64,000 bases of DNA from Sphingobium sp. D43FB (GTDB lineage: Bacteria > Pseudomonadota > Alphaproteobacteria > Sphingomonadales > Sphingomonadaceae), in NCBI RefSeq assembly GCF_002312805.1, contig NZ_NMUA01000014.1, positions 62,001 through 126,000 on the forward strand, read 5' to 3'. Positions 40,694-52,065 of this stretch are shown piece after piece (position 1 is the stretch's first letter; every line of letters begins with the position of its first letter). A model generated the notes under the pieces. That model made no database searches. It saw only the letters and a program-made list of their open reading frames with translations, and was not told the origin of the DNA. The position numbers and the translations under genes were made by a program.

Positions 40694-43600
40694 TTACTCC
40701 GCCGCCGCCGCGAAGCCGTCGTCCTCGTCGGCGATCGCGTCCATCGTCGCGAGTTCGACGTTGAGGCCCAGCGAGCGCATTTCCTTGACCAGCACGTTGA
40801 AGCTTTCGGGAATGCCGGCCTCGAACGTGTCGTCACCCTTGACGATCGCCTCATAGACCTTGGTGCGACCGACCACGTCATCGGACTTCACCGTCAGCAT
40901 TTCCTGCAGCGTATAGGCGGCACCATAGGCCTGGAGCGCCCAGACCTCCATTTCCCCGAAGCGCTGACCACCGAACTGCGCCTTACCACCCAGCGGCTGC
41001 TGCGTGACGAGCGAGTAGGGGCCGATCGAACGGGCATGGATCTTGTCGTCGACAAGGTGATGGAGCTTCAACATATAGATGATGCCTACCGTGACCTTAC
41101 GGTCGAACTTGTCGCCGGTGCGGCCGTCATACAGGTCGCTCTGACCCGATGTGTTCAGCCCCGCCAGTTCCAGCATCGCCGACACGTCCGCTTCGCGGGC
41201 GCCGTCGAACACCGGCGTTGCCATCGGCACGCCGCGCTGGAGATGTTCGGCCAGGTCGACGATCTGCTCGGCCGTGCGGGCGTTGATCTCGTCGGCATAT
41301 TGCGGACCATAAGCGGTCAGCAACCGATCCCGCACCGCGTCGGGCATGACGCCCGGCTCAGGGTTGGGATTGGCCTCGCGCCAGTCTTCCAGCGCGTGCT
41401 TGAGCTGCTGGCCGATGCCACGGGCAGCCCAGCCCAGATGCGTTTCGAAGATCTGCCCGACATTCATGCGCGACGGCACGCCCAACGGGTTGAGCACGAT
41501 GTCGACATGGGTGCCGTCTTCCAGGAACGGCATGTCCTCGACCGGCAGGATGCGCGAAATAACACCCTTGTTACCGTGGCGACCAGCCATCTTGTCGCCC
41601 GGTTGCAGCTTGCGCTTCACCGCCACGAACACCTTGACCATCTTCAGCACGCCCGGCGGCAGTTCGTCGCCACGCTGCAGCTTGTCGACGCGATCCTCGA
41701 ACTTGTCGACGATCGACTTCACCGCTTCGTCATATTGCGCCTTGACGGCTTCGATGCCGGCCTGACGAATGTCGTCCGCAACCGCGAACTTCCACCATTC
41801 ATGCCGCTCGACTTCGCTCAGCACGGCCTCGTCGATTTCGACGCCCTTCTTCACGCCCTTGGGCGCAGCCGTTGCCACCTGGCCCGTCAGCATTTCCTGC
41901 AGACGGTTGAAGGTCGCGCGGTTCAGAATGGCGCGTTCGTCTTCGCGATCCTTGGCGAGGCGGTCGATTTCCTCCCGCTCGATCGCCATGGCGCGCTCGT
42001 CCTTGTCGATGCCGTGACGGTTGAACACGCGCACTTCGACGACCGTGCCCGCAACGCCCGGTGGCAGACGCAGCGACGTGTCGCGCACGTCGCTCGCCTT
42101 TTCACCGAAGATCGCGCGCAGCAGCTTTTCTTCCGGCGTCATCGGCGATTCACCCTTGGGGGTGATCTTGCCGCACAGGATGTCGCCCGGCTCCACTTCG
42201 GCGCCGATATAGACGATGCCCGCTTCGTCGAGGTTGCGCAGCGCTTCCTCGCCGACGTTGGGGATGTCGCGGGTGATGTCCTCTGGCCCCAACTTCGTAT
42301 CGCGCGCCATGACCTCGAACTCCTCGATATGGATCGAGGTGAAGACGTCATCCTTCACGATGCGCTCGGAAATGAGGATACTATCCTCATAGTTGTAGCC
42401 GTTCCAGGGCATGAACGCGACGAGCGTGTTGCGGCCCAGCGCCAGCTCGCCGAACTCGGTCGACGGGCCATCGGCGATCACGTCGCCGCCTTCGATCAGG
42501 TCGCCGACATTCACCAGCGGACGCTGGTTGATGCAGGTGTCCTGGTTCGACCGCTGGAACTTCTGGAGCGTGTAGATGTCGACGCCCGACTGGCCGGGTT
42601 CGATATCGCCGGTCGCGCGGATGACGATACGGGTCGCATCGACCTGATCGACAATGCCGGGACGCTTGGCGGCGATGGCCGCGCCCGAATCGCGCGCAAC
42701 CGTGCCTTCCATGCCGGTGCCCACGAACGGGGCCTCGGCACTGACGAGCGGCACCGCCTGGCGCTGCATGTTCGATCCCATGAGTGCGCGGTTGGCGTCA
42801 TCATTTTCCAGGAACGGAATGAGCGAGGCCGCAACAGACACCAGCTGCTTGGGACTGACGTCCATCAGCGTGATGTGATCCTTGGGCGCCATCAGGAACT
42901 CGCCCGCTTCACGCGCCGAGATCAGGTCTTCGGCCAGCGTGTGGTCGGGGTTCAGCTCCGCGTTCGCCTGCGCGATCGTGTGCTTGGCCTCTTCCATCGC
43001 CGACAGATAGACGACGTCATCGCTCACCACGCCGTCGATGACCTTGCGGTAGGGCGTTTCGATGAAGCCGTACTTATTTACCCGGCTGAACGTCGCGAGG
43101 CTGTTGATCAGACCGATGTTCGGGCCTTCGGGCGTTTCAATCGGGCAGATACGGCCATAATGGGTCGGGTGAACGTCGCGGACTTCAAAGCCTGCACGCT
43201 CGCGCGTCAGACCGCCCGGCCCAAGCGCCGACACGCGGCGCTTGTGGGTGACTTCCGACAGCGGGTTGGTCTGATCCATGAACTGCGACAGCTGCGATGA
43301 GCCGAAGAATTCACGCACGGCGGCCACGGCGGGCTTGGCGTTGATCAGGTCGTTCGGCATCACCGTCGACACGTCCACGCTCGACATACGCTCCTTGACG
43401 GCGCGCTCCATGCGCAGCAGCCCGACGCGATACTGGTTTTCCAGCAACTCGCCGACCGAACGCACACGACGGTTGCCGAGGTTATCGATATCGTCGATTT
43501 CGCCCTTGCCGTCCTTGAGGTTCACCAGTTCCTTGACGACGGCGAGGATGTCCTCGACGCGCAGGGTGGTGACCGTGTCTTCGGCATCCAGCTCAAGCCG

Positions 43601-44860
43601 CATGTTGAGCTTCACGCGGCCCACGGCCGACAGGTCGTAGCGTTCGGGATCGAAGAACAGGCCCGCGAACAGCGCTTCGGCGGTTTCCTTGGTCGGCGGC
43701 TCGCCGGGGCGCATGACGCGATAGATATCGCTCAGGGCCTGGTCGCGCTCTTCGGCCTTGTCGGCTTTGAGCGTATTGCGGATCCACGGACCGGTGGTGA
43801 CATGGTCGATGTCGAGTAGCTCGAGACGGTCGATGCCCGCCTGATCCAGCTTTTCCAGATTTTCCGGGCTGATTTCGTCACCGGCTTCGACATAGATTTC
43901 GCCAGTCGCGTCATTGACCAGGTCATAGGCGCTGTAGCGACCATAGACTTCCTCGGTCGGGATCAGCAACTGGGTCAGGCCGTCCTTCTCCGCCTTGTTG
44001 GCGGCGCGGGGCGAAATCTTGGTGCCCAACGGGAAGATGACTTCGCCCGACTTGGCATCCACGATGTCGAACGACGGCTTCTGCCCGCGCCATGCTTCGG
44101 GCGTATAGGGAATCTGCCAGCCGCCTTCGCCACGGACGAAGGTCACCTTGTTGTAGAAATGCCCAAGGATTTCTTCGGCATTGAGGCCCAGCGCGAACAG
44201 CAACGCCGTGACCGGCAGCTTGCGCTTGCGGTCGATACGGACGTTGACGATGTCCTTGGCGTCGAACTCGAAGTCCAGCCACGAACCGCGATAGGGAATG
44301 ACGCGCGCGGCGAACAGATATTTGCCCGACGAATGGGTCTTGCCGCGGTCATGGTCGAACAGGACGCCCGGCGAACGGTGCATCTGGCTGACGATCACGC
44401 GCTCGGTGCCGTTGACGATGAAGGTGCCGTTACCCGTCATCAGGGGCATGTCGCCCATATAGACGTCCTGCTCCTTGATATCGAGCACGGAGCGGGTTTC
44501 GGTGTCCTGATCGACTTCGAACACGATGAGGCGAAGGGTGACGCGCATCGGCGCTGCATAGGTGATGCCGCGCTGACGGCATTCCTCGACGTCATATTTG
44601 GGGTCTTCCAGCTCGTAATGGACGAAGTCCATTTCGGCGGTGCCCGCGAAATCGCGGATCGGGAAGACGCTGCGCAGCGTCTTTTCCAGGCCCGATACAT
44701 AGCCGATCGAGTGGTCCGAACGGAGGAACTGTTCATAGCTCTCCCGCTGCACTTCGATCAGGTTCGGCATCTGCACCACTTCGTGGATGTCGCCGAACAC
44801 CTTGCGGATGCGCTTCTTCGCGCCGGTGTTACTGATCGGGGGGAGAGCTTTGGTCGCCAT
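40694..44860 (-). CDS. rpoB: DNA-directed RNA polymerase subunit beta (RpoB)
   Basis: 1388 residues. The rifampicin region reads [20 protein letters not shown] then [20 protein letters not shown]. The residues matching E. coli D516, H526 and S531 are unchanged, so no classic resistance mutation is seen. [20 protein letters not shown] and [14 protein letters not shown] follow. Unusually, the gene upstream on this strand is not rplL: 307 bp separate rpoB from a class V aminotransferase-like gene, so rpoBC here is detached from rplKAJL. Confidence 0.99.
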   Translation of the reverse strand: MATKALPPISNTGAKKRIRKVFGDIHEVVQMPNLIEVQRESYEQFLRSDHSIGYVSGLEKTLRSVFPIRDFAGTAEMDFVHYELEDPKYDVEECRQRGITYAAPMRVTLRLIVFEVDQDTETRSVLDIKEQDVYMGDMPLMTGNGTFIVNGTERVIVSQMHRSPGVLFDHDRGKTHSSGKYLFAARVIPYRGSWLDFEFDAKDIVNVRIDRKRKLPVTALLFALGLNAEEILGHFYNKVTFVRGEGGWQIPYTPEAWRGQKPSFDIVDAKSGEVIFPLGTKISPRAANKAEKDGLTQLLIPTEEVYGRYSAYDLVNDATGEIYVEAGDEISPENLEKLDQAGIDRLELLDIDHVTTGPWIRNTLKADKAEERDQALSDIYRVMRPGEPPTKETAEALFAGLFFDPERYDLSAVGRVKLNMRLELDAEDTVTTLRVEDILAVVKELVNLKDGKGEIDDIDNLGNRRVRSVGELLENQYRVGLLRMERAVKERMSSVDVSTVMPNDLINAKPAVAAVREFFGSSQLSQFMDQTNPLSEVTHKRRVSALGPGGLTRERAGFEVRDVHPTHYGRICPIETPEGPNIGLINSLATFSRVNKYGFIETPYRKVIDGVVSDDVVYLSAMEEAKHTIAQANAELNPDHTLAEDLISAREAGEFLMAPKDHITLMDVSPKQLVSVAASLIPFLENDDANRALMGSNMQRQAVPLVSAEAPFVGTGMEGTVARDSGAAIAAKRPGIVDQVDATRIVIRATGDIEPGQSGVDIYTLQKFQRSNQDTCINQRPLVNVGDLIEGGDVIADGPSTEFGELALGRNTLVAFMPWNGYNYEDSILISERIVKDDVFTSIHIEEFEVMARDTKLGPEDITRDIPNVGEEALRNLDEAGIVYIGAEVEPGDILCGKITPKGESPMTPEEKLLRAIFGEKASDVRDTSLRLPPGVAGTVVEVRVFNRHGIDKDERAMAIEREEIDRLAKDREDERAILNRATFNRLQEMLTGQVATAAPKGVKKGVEIDEAVLSEVERHEWWKFAVADDIRQAGIEAVKAQYDEAVKSIVDKFEDRVDKLQRGDELPPGVLKMVKVFVAVKRKLQPGDKMAGRHGNKGVISRILPVEDMPFLEDGTHVDIVLNPLGVPSRMNVGQIFETHLGWAARGIGQQLKHALEDWREANPNPEPGVMPDAVRDRLLTAYGPQYADEINARTAEQIVDLAEHLQRGVPMATPVFDGAREADVSAMLELAGLNTSGQSDLYDGRTGDKFDRKVTVGIIYMLKLHHLVDDKIHARSIGPYSLVTQQPLGGKAQFGGQRFGEMEVWALQAYGAAYTLQEMLTVKSDDVVGRTKVYEAIVKGDDTFEAGIPESFNVLVKEMRSLGLNVELATMDAIADEDDGFAAAAE

Positions 44861-45167
44861 GCTTGGTCCTTGCCTTCATTCGTCGCGTTTTTCCGCATCG
44901 CAGCGAAAATTCAGTCGAAGCGCGATGGAGAAGGGGTGATTCGCACCGCTTTCGTCCACGCAAAAAAGTGCGGGTCGGGACTGTCCGATCCGCACTGTCA
45001 GCACCTGATGACTCGCCGTTTTCGTTCAATACTGCCCTTGGCCACGCGCTAACCGGCCCCGGTCCCCGAACGATACGGGAGACGGTCGACCCACTGCCAA
45101 GACTGGCGACAAGACGACCGGATTGCACCCCATATAGTCTGCTTGTCCGGCTTTGGGAAGGGGGGTG
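44861..45167. promoter_or_regulatory. rpoB upstream region (307 bp)
   Basis: It must contain the rpoBC promoter or a long leader. The half nearest the aminotransferase-like gene (44997-45167) is plain GC-rich DNA with no convincing hexamers. A minus-strand hairpin with a U-run sits in the middle (44962-44996). Between the hairpin and the rpoB ATG are about 100 bp with AAGGCAAGGA just before the start. No ribosomal protein gene or tRNA is present. Confidence 0.5.
44962..44996 (-). terminator. Rho-independent terminator (or attenuator) upstream of rpoB
   Basis: On the minus strand the sequence AGTGCGGATCGGA, a CAGT loop, then CCCGACCCGCACT makes a 13-bp stem with G-U pairs, followed directly by TTTTTT. 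It probably ends transcription from the aminotransferase-like gene. If the rpoBC promoter lies upstream of it, it would act as an attenuator of rpoBC. Confidence 0.75.
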
Positions 45168-46511
45168 TCAGGCAAACAGCCCCCGTTCCGCCCGGATCGC
45201 CGCCACCAGCCGGTCGAGTTCAGCGCTGCTATTGAACAGGGCGGGGGTCACCCGCAGCACCGGCCCGGACGCCAGCCCCGCCTTCGCCACCACCAACAGG
45301 CCATATTTGTTCAGGAACAGCGCCGCCGCTTTCTTCGCATCGTCCGGCCCGCCCATGCCCGGCAAACGGAACGCCGCCACCGCGCCATGCCGCCCCGGCA
45401 GTTCGGGCAATAGGATCTGTACGCCCGGCACATCGCGCACCCGATCGATCCAGTAATCGCGCAGCGCCAGCAGGTGGCGATGTTTCGCGGGCAGACCGAT
45501 CGCCTCCTGCACCGCGATCGCATAGGGCACCGTCAACCGTGCCGCGAAATCGACCGTACCCGTCGGAATGCGCGCGCGAATATCGTCCGCCCCATGGATG
45601 CGGTTGCCTAGCCATGGCGCTATGTCCTGCAACCGGTCCTTGCGGATATAGATGCCCCCGGTCCCCAAAGGCGCGGCCAGCCATTTATGCAGCGAAAAGC
45701 CGATAAAGTCCGCGCCCGTCTCCGCGACGGTGAAGGGCAGGTGGCCGACCGCCTGCGCACTGTCGAGGATCACGTCGACCCCGCGCGCCTTGGCCATGGC
45801 GACGATCGCCTTGACCGGCGGCACCAGCCCGTTGCGGTTGGACAAATGCGTCAGCAACAGCAGTTTCGCGCGCGGCGTTTCCTCCAACACCCGCTCATAG
45901 GCGGACAGGATGTTCGCTTCGGTATGTGGTTCGGGCAGGTCGAAGCGGACGATGTGCGCGCCCCGGCTCTGCTCCAGATAGTCGCAGGCAAATTGCATCT
46001 CGTCATAATCGACATCGGCATAGATCACCGCGTCGCCCGCCTTGAGCCGCGCATAATTGGCGATCAACGCGTACAGTGCCTCGGTCCCGCCGCCCGCCAG
46101 CGCGATCTCCTCGACCGACGCGCCAAGCATCTTGGCAACCGCCGCGCGCGACTTGTCCAGTTCGACGTCGCGCGGATGGCCTGCCGCGCCATTGCGCAGG
46201 AACAGCGCATGGTTGTGATTGACCCAGTGGGACCGCGCCGCATAGGCCGCCTGCACCGGCAGGGTCATCGCCCCATAATAGGCCGCATCGAACGTCCCGA
46301 CATCGCGATTGACGGCATAGAGCCTCGCCAGCGCAGCCTGCGCCGCGTCGAAATCGGCCATATCGCCGCTAAAGTGAAACCGCGCTTCTTCAGGCCATTT
46401 CACATCCGTAGCGAACGCCTGCGCCCGCGCCGTTCCGCTACCCACAGCCAGCCCCATCGCGCCGCCAACCGCCATCCCGCCGCTGCCCAGAAATGTCCGC
46501 CGCGTCACCAT
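45168..46511 (-). CDS. Tat-exported class V aminotransferase-fold PLP enzyme
   Basis: 447 residues from the ATG at 46511. The N-terminus VTRRTFLGSGGMAVGGAMGL is a twin-arginine signal peptide, so a folded PLP enzyme is exported to the periplasm. Fold-type I features follow: GGGTEALYALIANYA, LLLTHLSNRNGLVPP, DVILDSAQAVGH (PLP-ring Asp) and FSLHKWLAAPLGTGG (Schiff-base Lys). It resembles isopenicillin-N-epimerase-like or cysteine-desulfurase-like members of class V; the substrate is not evident. It is the last gene of a minus-strand run and ends before the rpoB leader. Confidence 0.85.
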   Translation of the reverse strand: MVTRRTFLGSGGMAVGGAMGLAVGSGTARAQAFATDVKWPEEARFHFSGDMADFDAAQAALARLYAVNRDVGTFDAAYYGAMTLPVQAAYAARSHWVNHNHALFLRNGAAGHPRDVELDKSRAAVAKMLGASVEEIALAGGGTEALYALIANYARLKAGDAVIYADVDYDEMQFACDYLEQSRGAHIVRFDLPEPHTEANILSAYERVLEETPRAKLLLLTHLSNRNGLVPPVKAIVAMAKARGVDVILDSAQAVGHLPFTVAETGADFIGFSLHKWLAAPLGTGGIYIRKDRLQDIAPWLGNRIHGADDIRARIPTGTVDFAARLTVPYAIAVQEAIGLPAKHRHLLALRDYWIDRVRDVPGVQILLPELPGRHGAVAAFRLPGMGGPDDAKKAAALFLNKYGLLVVAKAGLASGPVLRVTPALFNSSAELDRLVAAIRAERGLFA

Positions 46512-46577
46512 AAACTGCCCCACATCAACATGTAACAGCATATCATAACGAACGAACTTCGCTATGCCACTATGCGT

Positions 46578-47906
46578 TTAGTTTGTCCGGGTCGCTATAC
46601 TGTTCGCTGACTCCACCGGCGCGATCTTAACCGTCTCGAACCGCTCCTTGCGCCGCACCCCGGCCAGCGCGGCGTCAGGCGACGGGACAGGGGCGGCGGT
46701 CGGCACCCGCTGGCGCATACATTCCGCCTTGCTGCTGCGCGGTGTCTGCGCACAGTTCCACAGCGCCCGCTGCAACCCGCTCGCACTATTGTGGATATAG
46801 GCAAAGCTCATCGATTCCAACTGCCCGTCGCTCAGCGGTATCCTGGCCGGGGCAGCGCCCGCCCGCCACGCCATGATCCGGCATTCGGGCCGCCCCGCGC
46901 AAAAGGTCTTGGCAAGCTCCGGCCATTGGTCGGGCGCGCCACTGCGCGGCAATTCGACCAGGAAGCTGGTGCCATCCGGCCCCAGCACCGCCAGCCGCAC
47001 GCCGGCAATCGTCCGCCCCAGCATCGCCTCGCCGATCGCCTGCTTCGGCTGGGCCGCCAGCGCACTGGCGGCAATCCCCTCGACCGGCGCAACACTTCCG
47101 TCAGGCAGCACATCCCCGCCCCCCTGATGCGCCAGCGACAATTTGGCGATCCGCCCGATCAGCGGCTCGCCGCCCGCGCTCCCTCGGCGAAAAGCAGGCG
47201 GCGTGCCCCACCAGCCGCGCCAGCGGAAGAAGAGATGCGTGCCGACCGCCCCGATCTTGTCGAGGCTCCCGCTCCAATAGGGCACCACCCAATTGGTATG
47301 ATAATGGGTCGCATGCCCGACCGGCGCGAACACCCGCCCCGCCAGCGCTGCCCGCGCAATCGCCCGCGCCCGTTCCCACGCCGCCTGCGACGGCGTCCGC
47401 GTCAGCGCCCCGTCGCAGGAGAAGGTGAACTGGCACCCGGTCCGCCGTTCCTGCCCCTGAAACACCACGCCGCACACCGTCTTGGGAAAGGCAGGATGGC
47501 GCGCACGGTTCAGCACCACCTGCGCCACCGCCTGCTCGCCAACGGCATCGTCGCCCGCCTCATAGAGTTCCGCCGCCGCCAGACAATCGACCGCCCGCGC
47601 CAGATCCGTCTCCGACCCCGAAAACAGGAAAGGCCGCGCCGGGGGATTGGCGAGGCGCGAAAAGGGAATGGCGGCATTCACCGCCCGCGCCCGGTCGGCA
47701 TCCAGCGCATAGACCGCCACCGGCTCGACTGGTGGCGGCGGGCTGGGCGGCCGCACCGCGCGCCCTTCCGCCTCCGCCGCATAGCCTGATGGAACAGCCC
47801 GCACGCTCTGCCGACTGTCCCAGCCAGCCACGAGCATGGGCAGGCCGACGAACATCAGCGCCCAGAAGACCATCGCCAAAGGGTGAGGCGTATCGCTCTT
47901 CTTCAC
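46578..47906 (-). CDS. Cell wall hydrolase (SleB/CwlJ-type, Hydrolase_2)
   Basis: 442 residues. An N-terminal membrane anchor (MVFWALMFVGLPMLVAGW) is followed by a proline-rich spacer. The hydrolase domain (about 105-240) has DCLAAAELYEAGDDAVGEQA, VAQVVLNRARHPAFPKTVCG, RTGCQFTFSCDG and THYHTNWVVPYW, the pattern of spore-cortex-lytic-like peptidoglycan hydrolases. About 200 further residues of unknown role follow. It would cleave peptidoglycan in the periplasm. It lies 18 bp downstream of cysK. Confidence 0.85.
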   Translation of the reverse strand: MKKSDTPHPLAMVFWALMFVGLPMLVAGWDSRQSVRAVPSGYAAEAEGRAVRPPSPPPPVEPVAVYALDADRARAVNAAIPFSRLANPPARPFLFSGSETDLARAVDCLAAAELYEAGDDAVGEQAVAQVVLNRARHPAFPKTVCGVVFQGQERRTGCQFTFSCDGALTRTPSQAAWERARAIARAALAGRVFAPVGHATHYHTNWVVPYWSGSLDKIGAVGTHLFFRWRGWWGTPPAFRRGSAGGEPLIGRIAKLSLAHQGGGDVLPDGSVAPVEGIAASALAAQPKQAIGEAMLGRTIAGVRLAVLGPDGTSFLVELPRSGAPDQWPELAKTFCAGRPECRIMAWRAGAAPARIPLSDGQLESMSFAYIHNSASGLQRALWNCAQTPRSSKAECMRQRVPTAAPVPSPDAALAGVRRKERFETVKIAPVESANSIATRTN

Positions 47907-47924
47907 GAGTGTCGTAACGACCGC

Positions 47925-48854
47925 TTATTCCGGCAGGAAATCGGGCACCGACAAATAGCGCTCGCCGGTATCATAGTTGAAGCCCAGTACCCGGCTGCCT
48001 GCGGGCAGGTCCGGCAATTTCTGCGCGATCGCCGCCAACGTCGCGCCTGAAGAAATGCCGACCAGCATCCCTTCCTCGCGCGCCGCGCGCCGGGCATAGT
48101 CCTTGGCGTCGGCGGGATCGACCTGGATCACCCCGTCGAGCAACTGGGTATGCAAATTGGCCGGAATGAAGCCCGCACCAATGCCCTGGATCGGATGCGG
48201 TCCCGGCTGGCCGCCACTGATGACATGCGACAGCGTCGGCTCGACCGCATAGATTTTGATGCCGGGCCAGACCGCCTTCAACACCTCCGCCGTGCCGGTG
48301 ATATGCCCGCCGGTGCCAACCCCGGTGATCAACGCATCGATCGGCGTCTCGGCGAAATCGGCCAATATTTCCTGCGCCGTGGTGCGGGCATGCACCGCAA
48401 TATTGGCGGGGTTCTCGAACTGCTGCGGCATCCAGCTATTGGGCGTCTGCGCCACCAGCTCCAGCGCGCGCTCGATCGCACCCTTCATGCCCTTTTCGCG
48501 CGGGGTCAGGTCGAAGCTCGCACCATAGGCCAGCATCAGCCGCCGCCGCTCGATCGACATGCTTTCGGGCATGACCAGCACCAGCTTATAGCCCTTGACC
48601 GCCGCCACCATGGCGAGGCCGACGCCAGTATTGCCCGATGTCGGCTCGATGATCGTGCCGCCCGGCTGCAACTCGCCCGACGCTTCGGCCGCTTCGATCA
48701 TGGCCAGCGCGATCCGGTCCTTGATCGACCCGCCGGGATTGGACCGTTCCGACTTGATCCACACTTCGCTGCCTTCGGGCGCATCGCCAAACAGGCGCGC
48801 CATGCGGATATGCGGCGTGTGACCGATGGTTTCGAGTATCGAGGTGACTTTCAT
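47925..48854 (-). CDS. cysK: Cysteine synthase A (O-acetylserine sulfhydrylase)
   Basis: 309 residues. [20 protein letters not shown] holds the PLP lysine; [20 protein letters not shown] and [16 protein letters not shown] are the other family blocks, and the C-terminus gives the serine-type PLP site ([10 protein letters not shown]). It makes L-cysteine from O-acetylserine and sulfide, ending reductive sulfate assimilation. It is about 45 kb from the cysD operon. Its start overlaps the MFS gene stop by 4 bp. Confidence 0.95.
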   Translation of the reverse strand: MKVTSILETIGHTPHIRMARLFGDAPEGSEVWIKSERSNPGGSIKDRIALAMIEAAEASGELQPGGTIIEPTSGNTGVGLAMVAAVKGYKLVLVMPESMSIERRRLMLAYGASFDLTPREKGMKGAIERALELVAQTPNSWMPQQFENPANIAVHARTTAQEILADFAETPIDALITGVGTGGHITGTAEVLKAVWPGIKIYAVEPTLSHVISGGQPGPHPIQGIGAGFIPANLHTQLLDGVIQVDPADAKDYARRAAREEGMLVGISSGATLAAIAQKLPDLPAGSRVLGFNYDTGERYLSVPDFLPE

Positions 48855-50155
48855 GGGGCCTTCTCCTGGCTATGGTCCGCCGCCCTTATGTCGGGTGGGT
48901 CGAAGGTGCGTGCAAGGCGCAATTCGGGAAAGAGCCGCGCCCAGAACAGGGTGATGACGATAGCACCAATGCCCCCGCCAATGACAGCGACAACCGGCCC
49001 GACCAGCGCGGCGAGAAAACCGGATTCCGCCTCGCCCAGTTCGTTCGATGCCGATATGGTCAGCTGCGACAGGCTCGACACCCGGCCGCGCATCGCATCG
49101 GGGGTATGGAGCTGGACCAGCGACTGGCGCACGAACACCGACACCATGTCGGCCGCGCCCAGCACCACCAGCGCGCCAAGCCCGACCTCCATCGCAATGC
49201 TGCGCGGCAGGAAGGCGGTGCAGCCAAAGACGATGGTGGCCAGGCCGAATATCATGACGGCGGCCAGCATCTTGAGGCCGACCTCGCGCTTCATCGGCCG
49301 GATCGAAAACCACAGCGCCACCAGCCCCGCGCCAATACCGGGCGCAGCGGCCAGATGGCCAAGACCCGTCGACCCGACCTGCAATATGTCACGCGCATAG
49401 ACCGGCAACAACGCGGTCGCGCCCGCCAGCAGCACCGCGAACAGATCCAGCGTGATCGTCGCCAGCACCAGGCGATTGGTCCGCACATAATGCAGCCCGT
49501 CGATCATCTGGCGGATCGGGTGACGGGTCCGGTCGCGCGGCGGCTGCGGCACTGGGCCGATCAGCATCATCGCCCCGAACGCCACGGCATAGAGCAGGGC
49601 GGCCAGTGCATAGGCACCCCAGGGCGTCGCTGCATAGGCATAGCCACCCAGCGCCGGTCCCACGATCGACCCAGCCTGCCACCCCACCGCCGATATGGCG
49701 ATGGCATTGGGCAGCACGGCGGGCGGCACCAGATTGGGCGCGAGCGCGCCATAGGCCGGGCCATTGAAGGCGCGCGCAATCCCCACGACCACGGCAATGC
49801 CAAAGATCAGCGGCAGGCTGACCCAGTCCTCATAGGTGGCAAAGGCCAGCAGCCCCGCCGCCAGCGTCAGCGCCGCCAGCGTCGTGCGCGAAATCATCCG
49901 CCGATCATAATGGTCCGCAACCCAGCCCGTAATCGGCGTCAGAAAGAAGAGCGGCAGAAACTGCGCCAGCCCGATCAACCCCAGCTGCGCCGCCGCGCCT
50001 GACGTCGTCATCGTCTCCCGCGCGATATTATAGGCCTGCCAGCCCAGCACGATCATCATGCCATATTGCGCTAACACCGCCGCGCACCGCCCGACGAGAT
50101 AAGCCCGGAAATTGGGAAAATGCAGCGGATGCCGAGGCGGGGAAGGGGCGGTCAT
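48851..50155 (-). CDS. MFS exporter (EntS-like)
   Basis: 434 residues from the ATG at 50155 (the frame runs on to 50236 without a better start). About 11-12 membrane segments, with the cytoplasmic loop [15 protein letters not shown] after segment 2, as in the major facilitator superfamily. The layout ([40 protein letters not shown] late) resembles enterobactin-exporter (EntS)-like proteins. The substrate is unknown. It is coupled to cysK by a 4-bp overlap, so a link to cysteine or a thiol product is possible. Confidence 0.85.
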   Translation of the reverse strand: MTAPSPPRHPLHFPNFRAYLVGRCAAVLAQYGMMIVLGWQAYNIARETMTTSGAAAQLGLIGLAQFLPLFFLTPITGWVADHYDRRMISRTTLAALTLAAGLLAFATYEDWVSLPLIFGIAVVVGIARAFNGPAYGALAPNLVPPAVLPNAIAISAVGWQAGSIVGPALGGYAYAATPWGAYALAALLYAVAFGAMMLIGPVPQPPRDRTRHPIRQMIDGLHYVRTNRLVLATITLDLFAVLLAGATALLPVYARDILQVGSTGLGHLAAAPGIGAGLVALWFSIRPMKREVGLKMLAAVMIFGLATIVFGCTAFLPRSIAMEVGLGALVVLGAADMVSVFVRQSLVQLHTPDAMRGRVSSLSQLTISASNELGEAESGFLAALVGPVVAVIGGGIGAIVITLFWARLFPELRLARTFDPPDIRAADHSQEKAP

Positions 50156-50265
50156 GGACGGCGCTTTAGCCTCTGTCCTTGCGACCAGGCAACGATGGAG
50201 GCAAGCAAACGGCGCAACTTTTCTTGGCCACACCATGCCATGGCTTTGCCGCGTCTCTCCAATTA

Positions 50266-50342
50266 CCGTTCGCCCTGAGCTTGTCGAAGGGCTGCACTTC
50301 TTGAGAAGAAGGACAGGGCTTCGACAGGCTCAGCCCGAACGG
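50266..50342. repeat. REP-like palindromic element, copy 2 (77 bp)
   Basis: Same length and arms as the element at 2992-3068, differing at a handful of positions, mostly in the central part. It lies between the HerA-like gene end and the MFS gene start. Two copies of fixed length in intergenic DNA 47 kb apart indicate a dispersed family in this genome. Confidence 0.85.
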
Positions 50343-50372
50343 GGGCGGGGGTAAGCGTTTTGCAAACCTACC

Positions 50373-51971
50373 TTATTTGAAAAGCCCGCCCAATATCCCC
50401 CGCATCAATCTACCGGCTATCCCGCTCCCCGATGCCTTGCGTCGGCTGGACCCGAACACGGCCTTGCCCAGTTCGTTGGCCACCTGCCGCCCGACGGAAG
50501 ACGCTGCCGACCGGGCGGCGGACTGCACCGCCTTGTCGATCGTGGAGGGCTTGGCCGCTTCGCGCGCCGCCGCCTCGCGCTGTTTCGCCTCGACCTTGGC
50601 CTGCGCGGCGGCGGCCTTGTCGGCCTCCGCCTGGGCCTTGCTGGCCAGCGCGGCGGCGGCCGCAGCCTCGCCCCGTGCCGCCAATATCTCTTCCGCCGAC
50701 TCCCGATCGACGGCGGCGTCATATTTCCCGTCGCACGGCGAAATCGACTGGATGATCGCGCGCTCCTTCGCGCTCACCGGGCCAAGTCGCGATCGGGGCG
50801 GGGCGATCAGCGTGCGCTGGACGATGCCGGGCGATCCATCCTCCTGCAACAGCGACACCAGCGCCTCGCCGACCTTCAATTCGGTGATCGCTGTCTCCAC
50901 ATCCAGGTCGGGATTGATGCGGAACGTCTCCGCCGCCGCGTGGATCGCCCGCTGGTCGCGCGGGGTGAAGGCGCGCAGCGCATGCTGCACCCGATTGCCC
51001 AACTGCCCCGCCACTTCCTCCGGTATGTCGATCGGGTTCTGGGTTACGAAATAGACGCCGACGCCCTTGGACCGGATCAGCCGCACCACTTGCTCGATCT
51101 TGTCGGTCAGCGCCTTGGGCGCATCATCGAACAGCAGATGCGCCTCGTCGAAGAAGAAGACCAGCACCGGCTTGTCCGGGTCGCCCACCTCCGGCAACGT
51201 CTCGAATAGTTCGGACAACAGCCACAACAGGAAAGTCGCATAGAGTTTCGGGCTCTGCATCAGCCGGTCGGCGGCCAATATGTTGATATAGCCGCGCCCC
51301 TGCTCATCCACCCGCAGCATGTCGTTGATGTCGAGCGCGGGCTCGCCAAAGAAATGGTCGCCGCCCTGCGCTTCCAGTTGCAGCAATTGCCGCTGGATCG
51401 CGCCGACGCTGGCCTTGGTCACATTGCCATAGCGCGCCGACAGCGTCCCGGCATTGTCCGCGCAATAGGCCAACATCGCCTGCAAATCGCCAAGGTCGAG
51501 CAGCAGCAGACCTTCCTCGTCGGCATAGCGGAAAGCGATGGTCAGCACGCCTTCCTGCGTCTCGTTCAGCCCCATCAACCGCGCCAGCAGCAGCGGCCCC
51601 ATCTCGCTGACGGTGGTGCGAACCGGGTGGCCCTGTTCGCCATAAAGATCCCAGAAGATCGCCGGATTGTCGCTATAGCCATAGTCGGTCAGCCCGATCT
51701 CGGCCGCCCGCGCGACCAGCTTGTCGGCATTTTTGAACGTCGGCGAACCAGCCATGGCAATGCCCGACAGGTCGCCTTTCACGTCGGACAGAAACACCGG
51801 CACGCCCAGCGCCGAAAAACTCTCGGCAATCCCCTGCAACGTCACCGTCTTGCCGGTGCCGGTCGCCCCCGCGATCAGCCCATGCCGGTTGGCGCGACGC
51901 AGGTTGAGCAACTGGCGCATGCCGCCATCCTTGTCCGGCGCGCCCAGCCCGATGAAAATGCCGTCGCTCAT
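50373..51971 (-). CDS. HerA-like / DUF853 ATPase (YjgR type)
   Basis: 532 residues. Walker A is [18 protein letters not shown] (near residue 37) and Walker [30 protein letters not shown] and [20 protein letters not shown] are typical of DUF853 proteins related to the HerA/FtsK hexameric translocases. The last 110 residues are an Ala/Lys-rich helical tail ending in a Gly-rich stretch. The biological role of this group is not settled; DNA or protein translocation is likely. It is a single gene after the Deg protease terminator. Confidence 0.88.
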   Translation of the reverse strand: MSDGIFIGLGAPDKDGGMRQLLNLRRANRHGLIAGATGTGKTVTLQGIAESFSALGVPVFLSDVKGDLSGIAMAGSPTFKNADKLVARAAEIGLTDYGYSDNPAIFWDLYGEQGHPVRTTVSEMGPLLLARLMGLNETQEGVLTIAFRYADEEGLLLLDLGDLQAMLAYCADNAGTLSARYGNVTKASVGAIQRQLLQLEAQGGDHFFGEPALDINDMLRVDEQGRGYINILAADRLMQSPKLYATFLLWLLSELFETLPEVGDPDKPVLVFFFDEAHLLFDDAPKALTDKIEQVVRLIRSKGVGVYFVTQNPIDIPEEVAGQLGNRVQHALRAFTPRDQRAIHAAAETFRINPDLDVETAITELKVGEALVSLLQEDGSPGIVQRTLIAPPRSRLGPVSAKERAIIQSISPCDGKYDAAVDRESAEEILAARGEAAAAAALASKAQAEADKAAAAQAKVEAKQREAAAREAAKPSTIDKAVQSAARSAASSVGRQVANELGKAVFGSSRRKASGSGIAGRLMRGILGGLFK

Positions 51972-51985
51972 GTGCCGCTGCCCCC

Positions 51986-52021
51986 AAAAAAAACGTCACC
52001 CCCACAGCTGCGGGGGTGACG
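51986..52021 (-). terminator. Rho-independent terminator after the Deg protease gene
   Basis: On the minus strand a 14-bp stem (CGTCACCCCCGCAG with CTGTGGGGGTGACG, one mismatch) is followed by eight Ts. It lies 45 bp beyond the protease stop and just ahead of the HerA-like start, so it isolates the two transcripts. Confidence 0.88.
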
Positions 52022-52065
52022 AAAATTAGGCAGAGTTTGGCACCTTCCGCAAGCGCGGAAGCAGC

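Noticed and set aside
43250..43320. Rifampicin-resistance change in rpoB
   Set aside because: The segment differs from E. coli only at positions such as T for N518 and V for I530; the main resistance positions (D516, H526, S531) are wild type.
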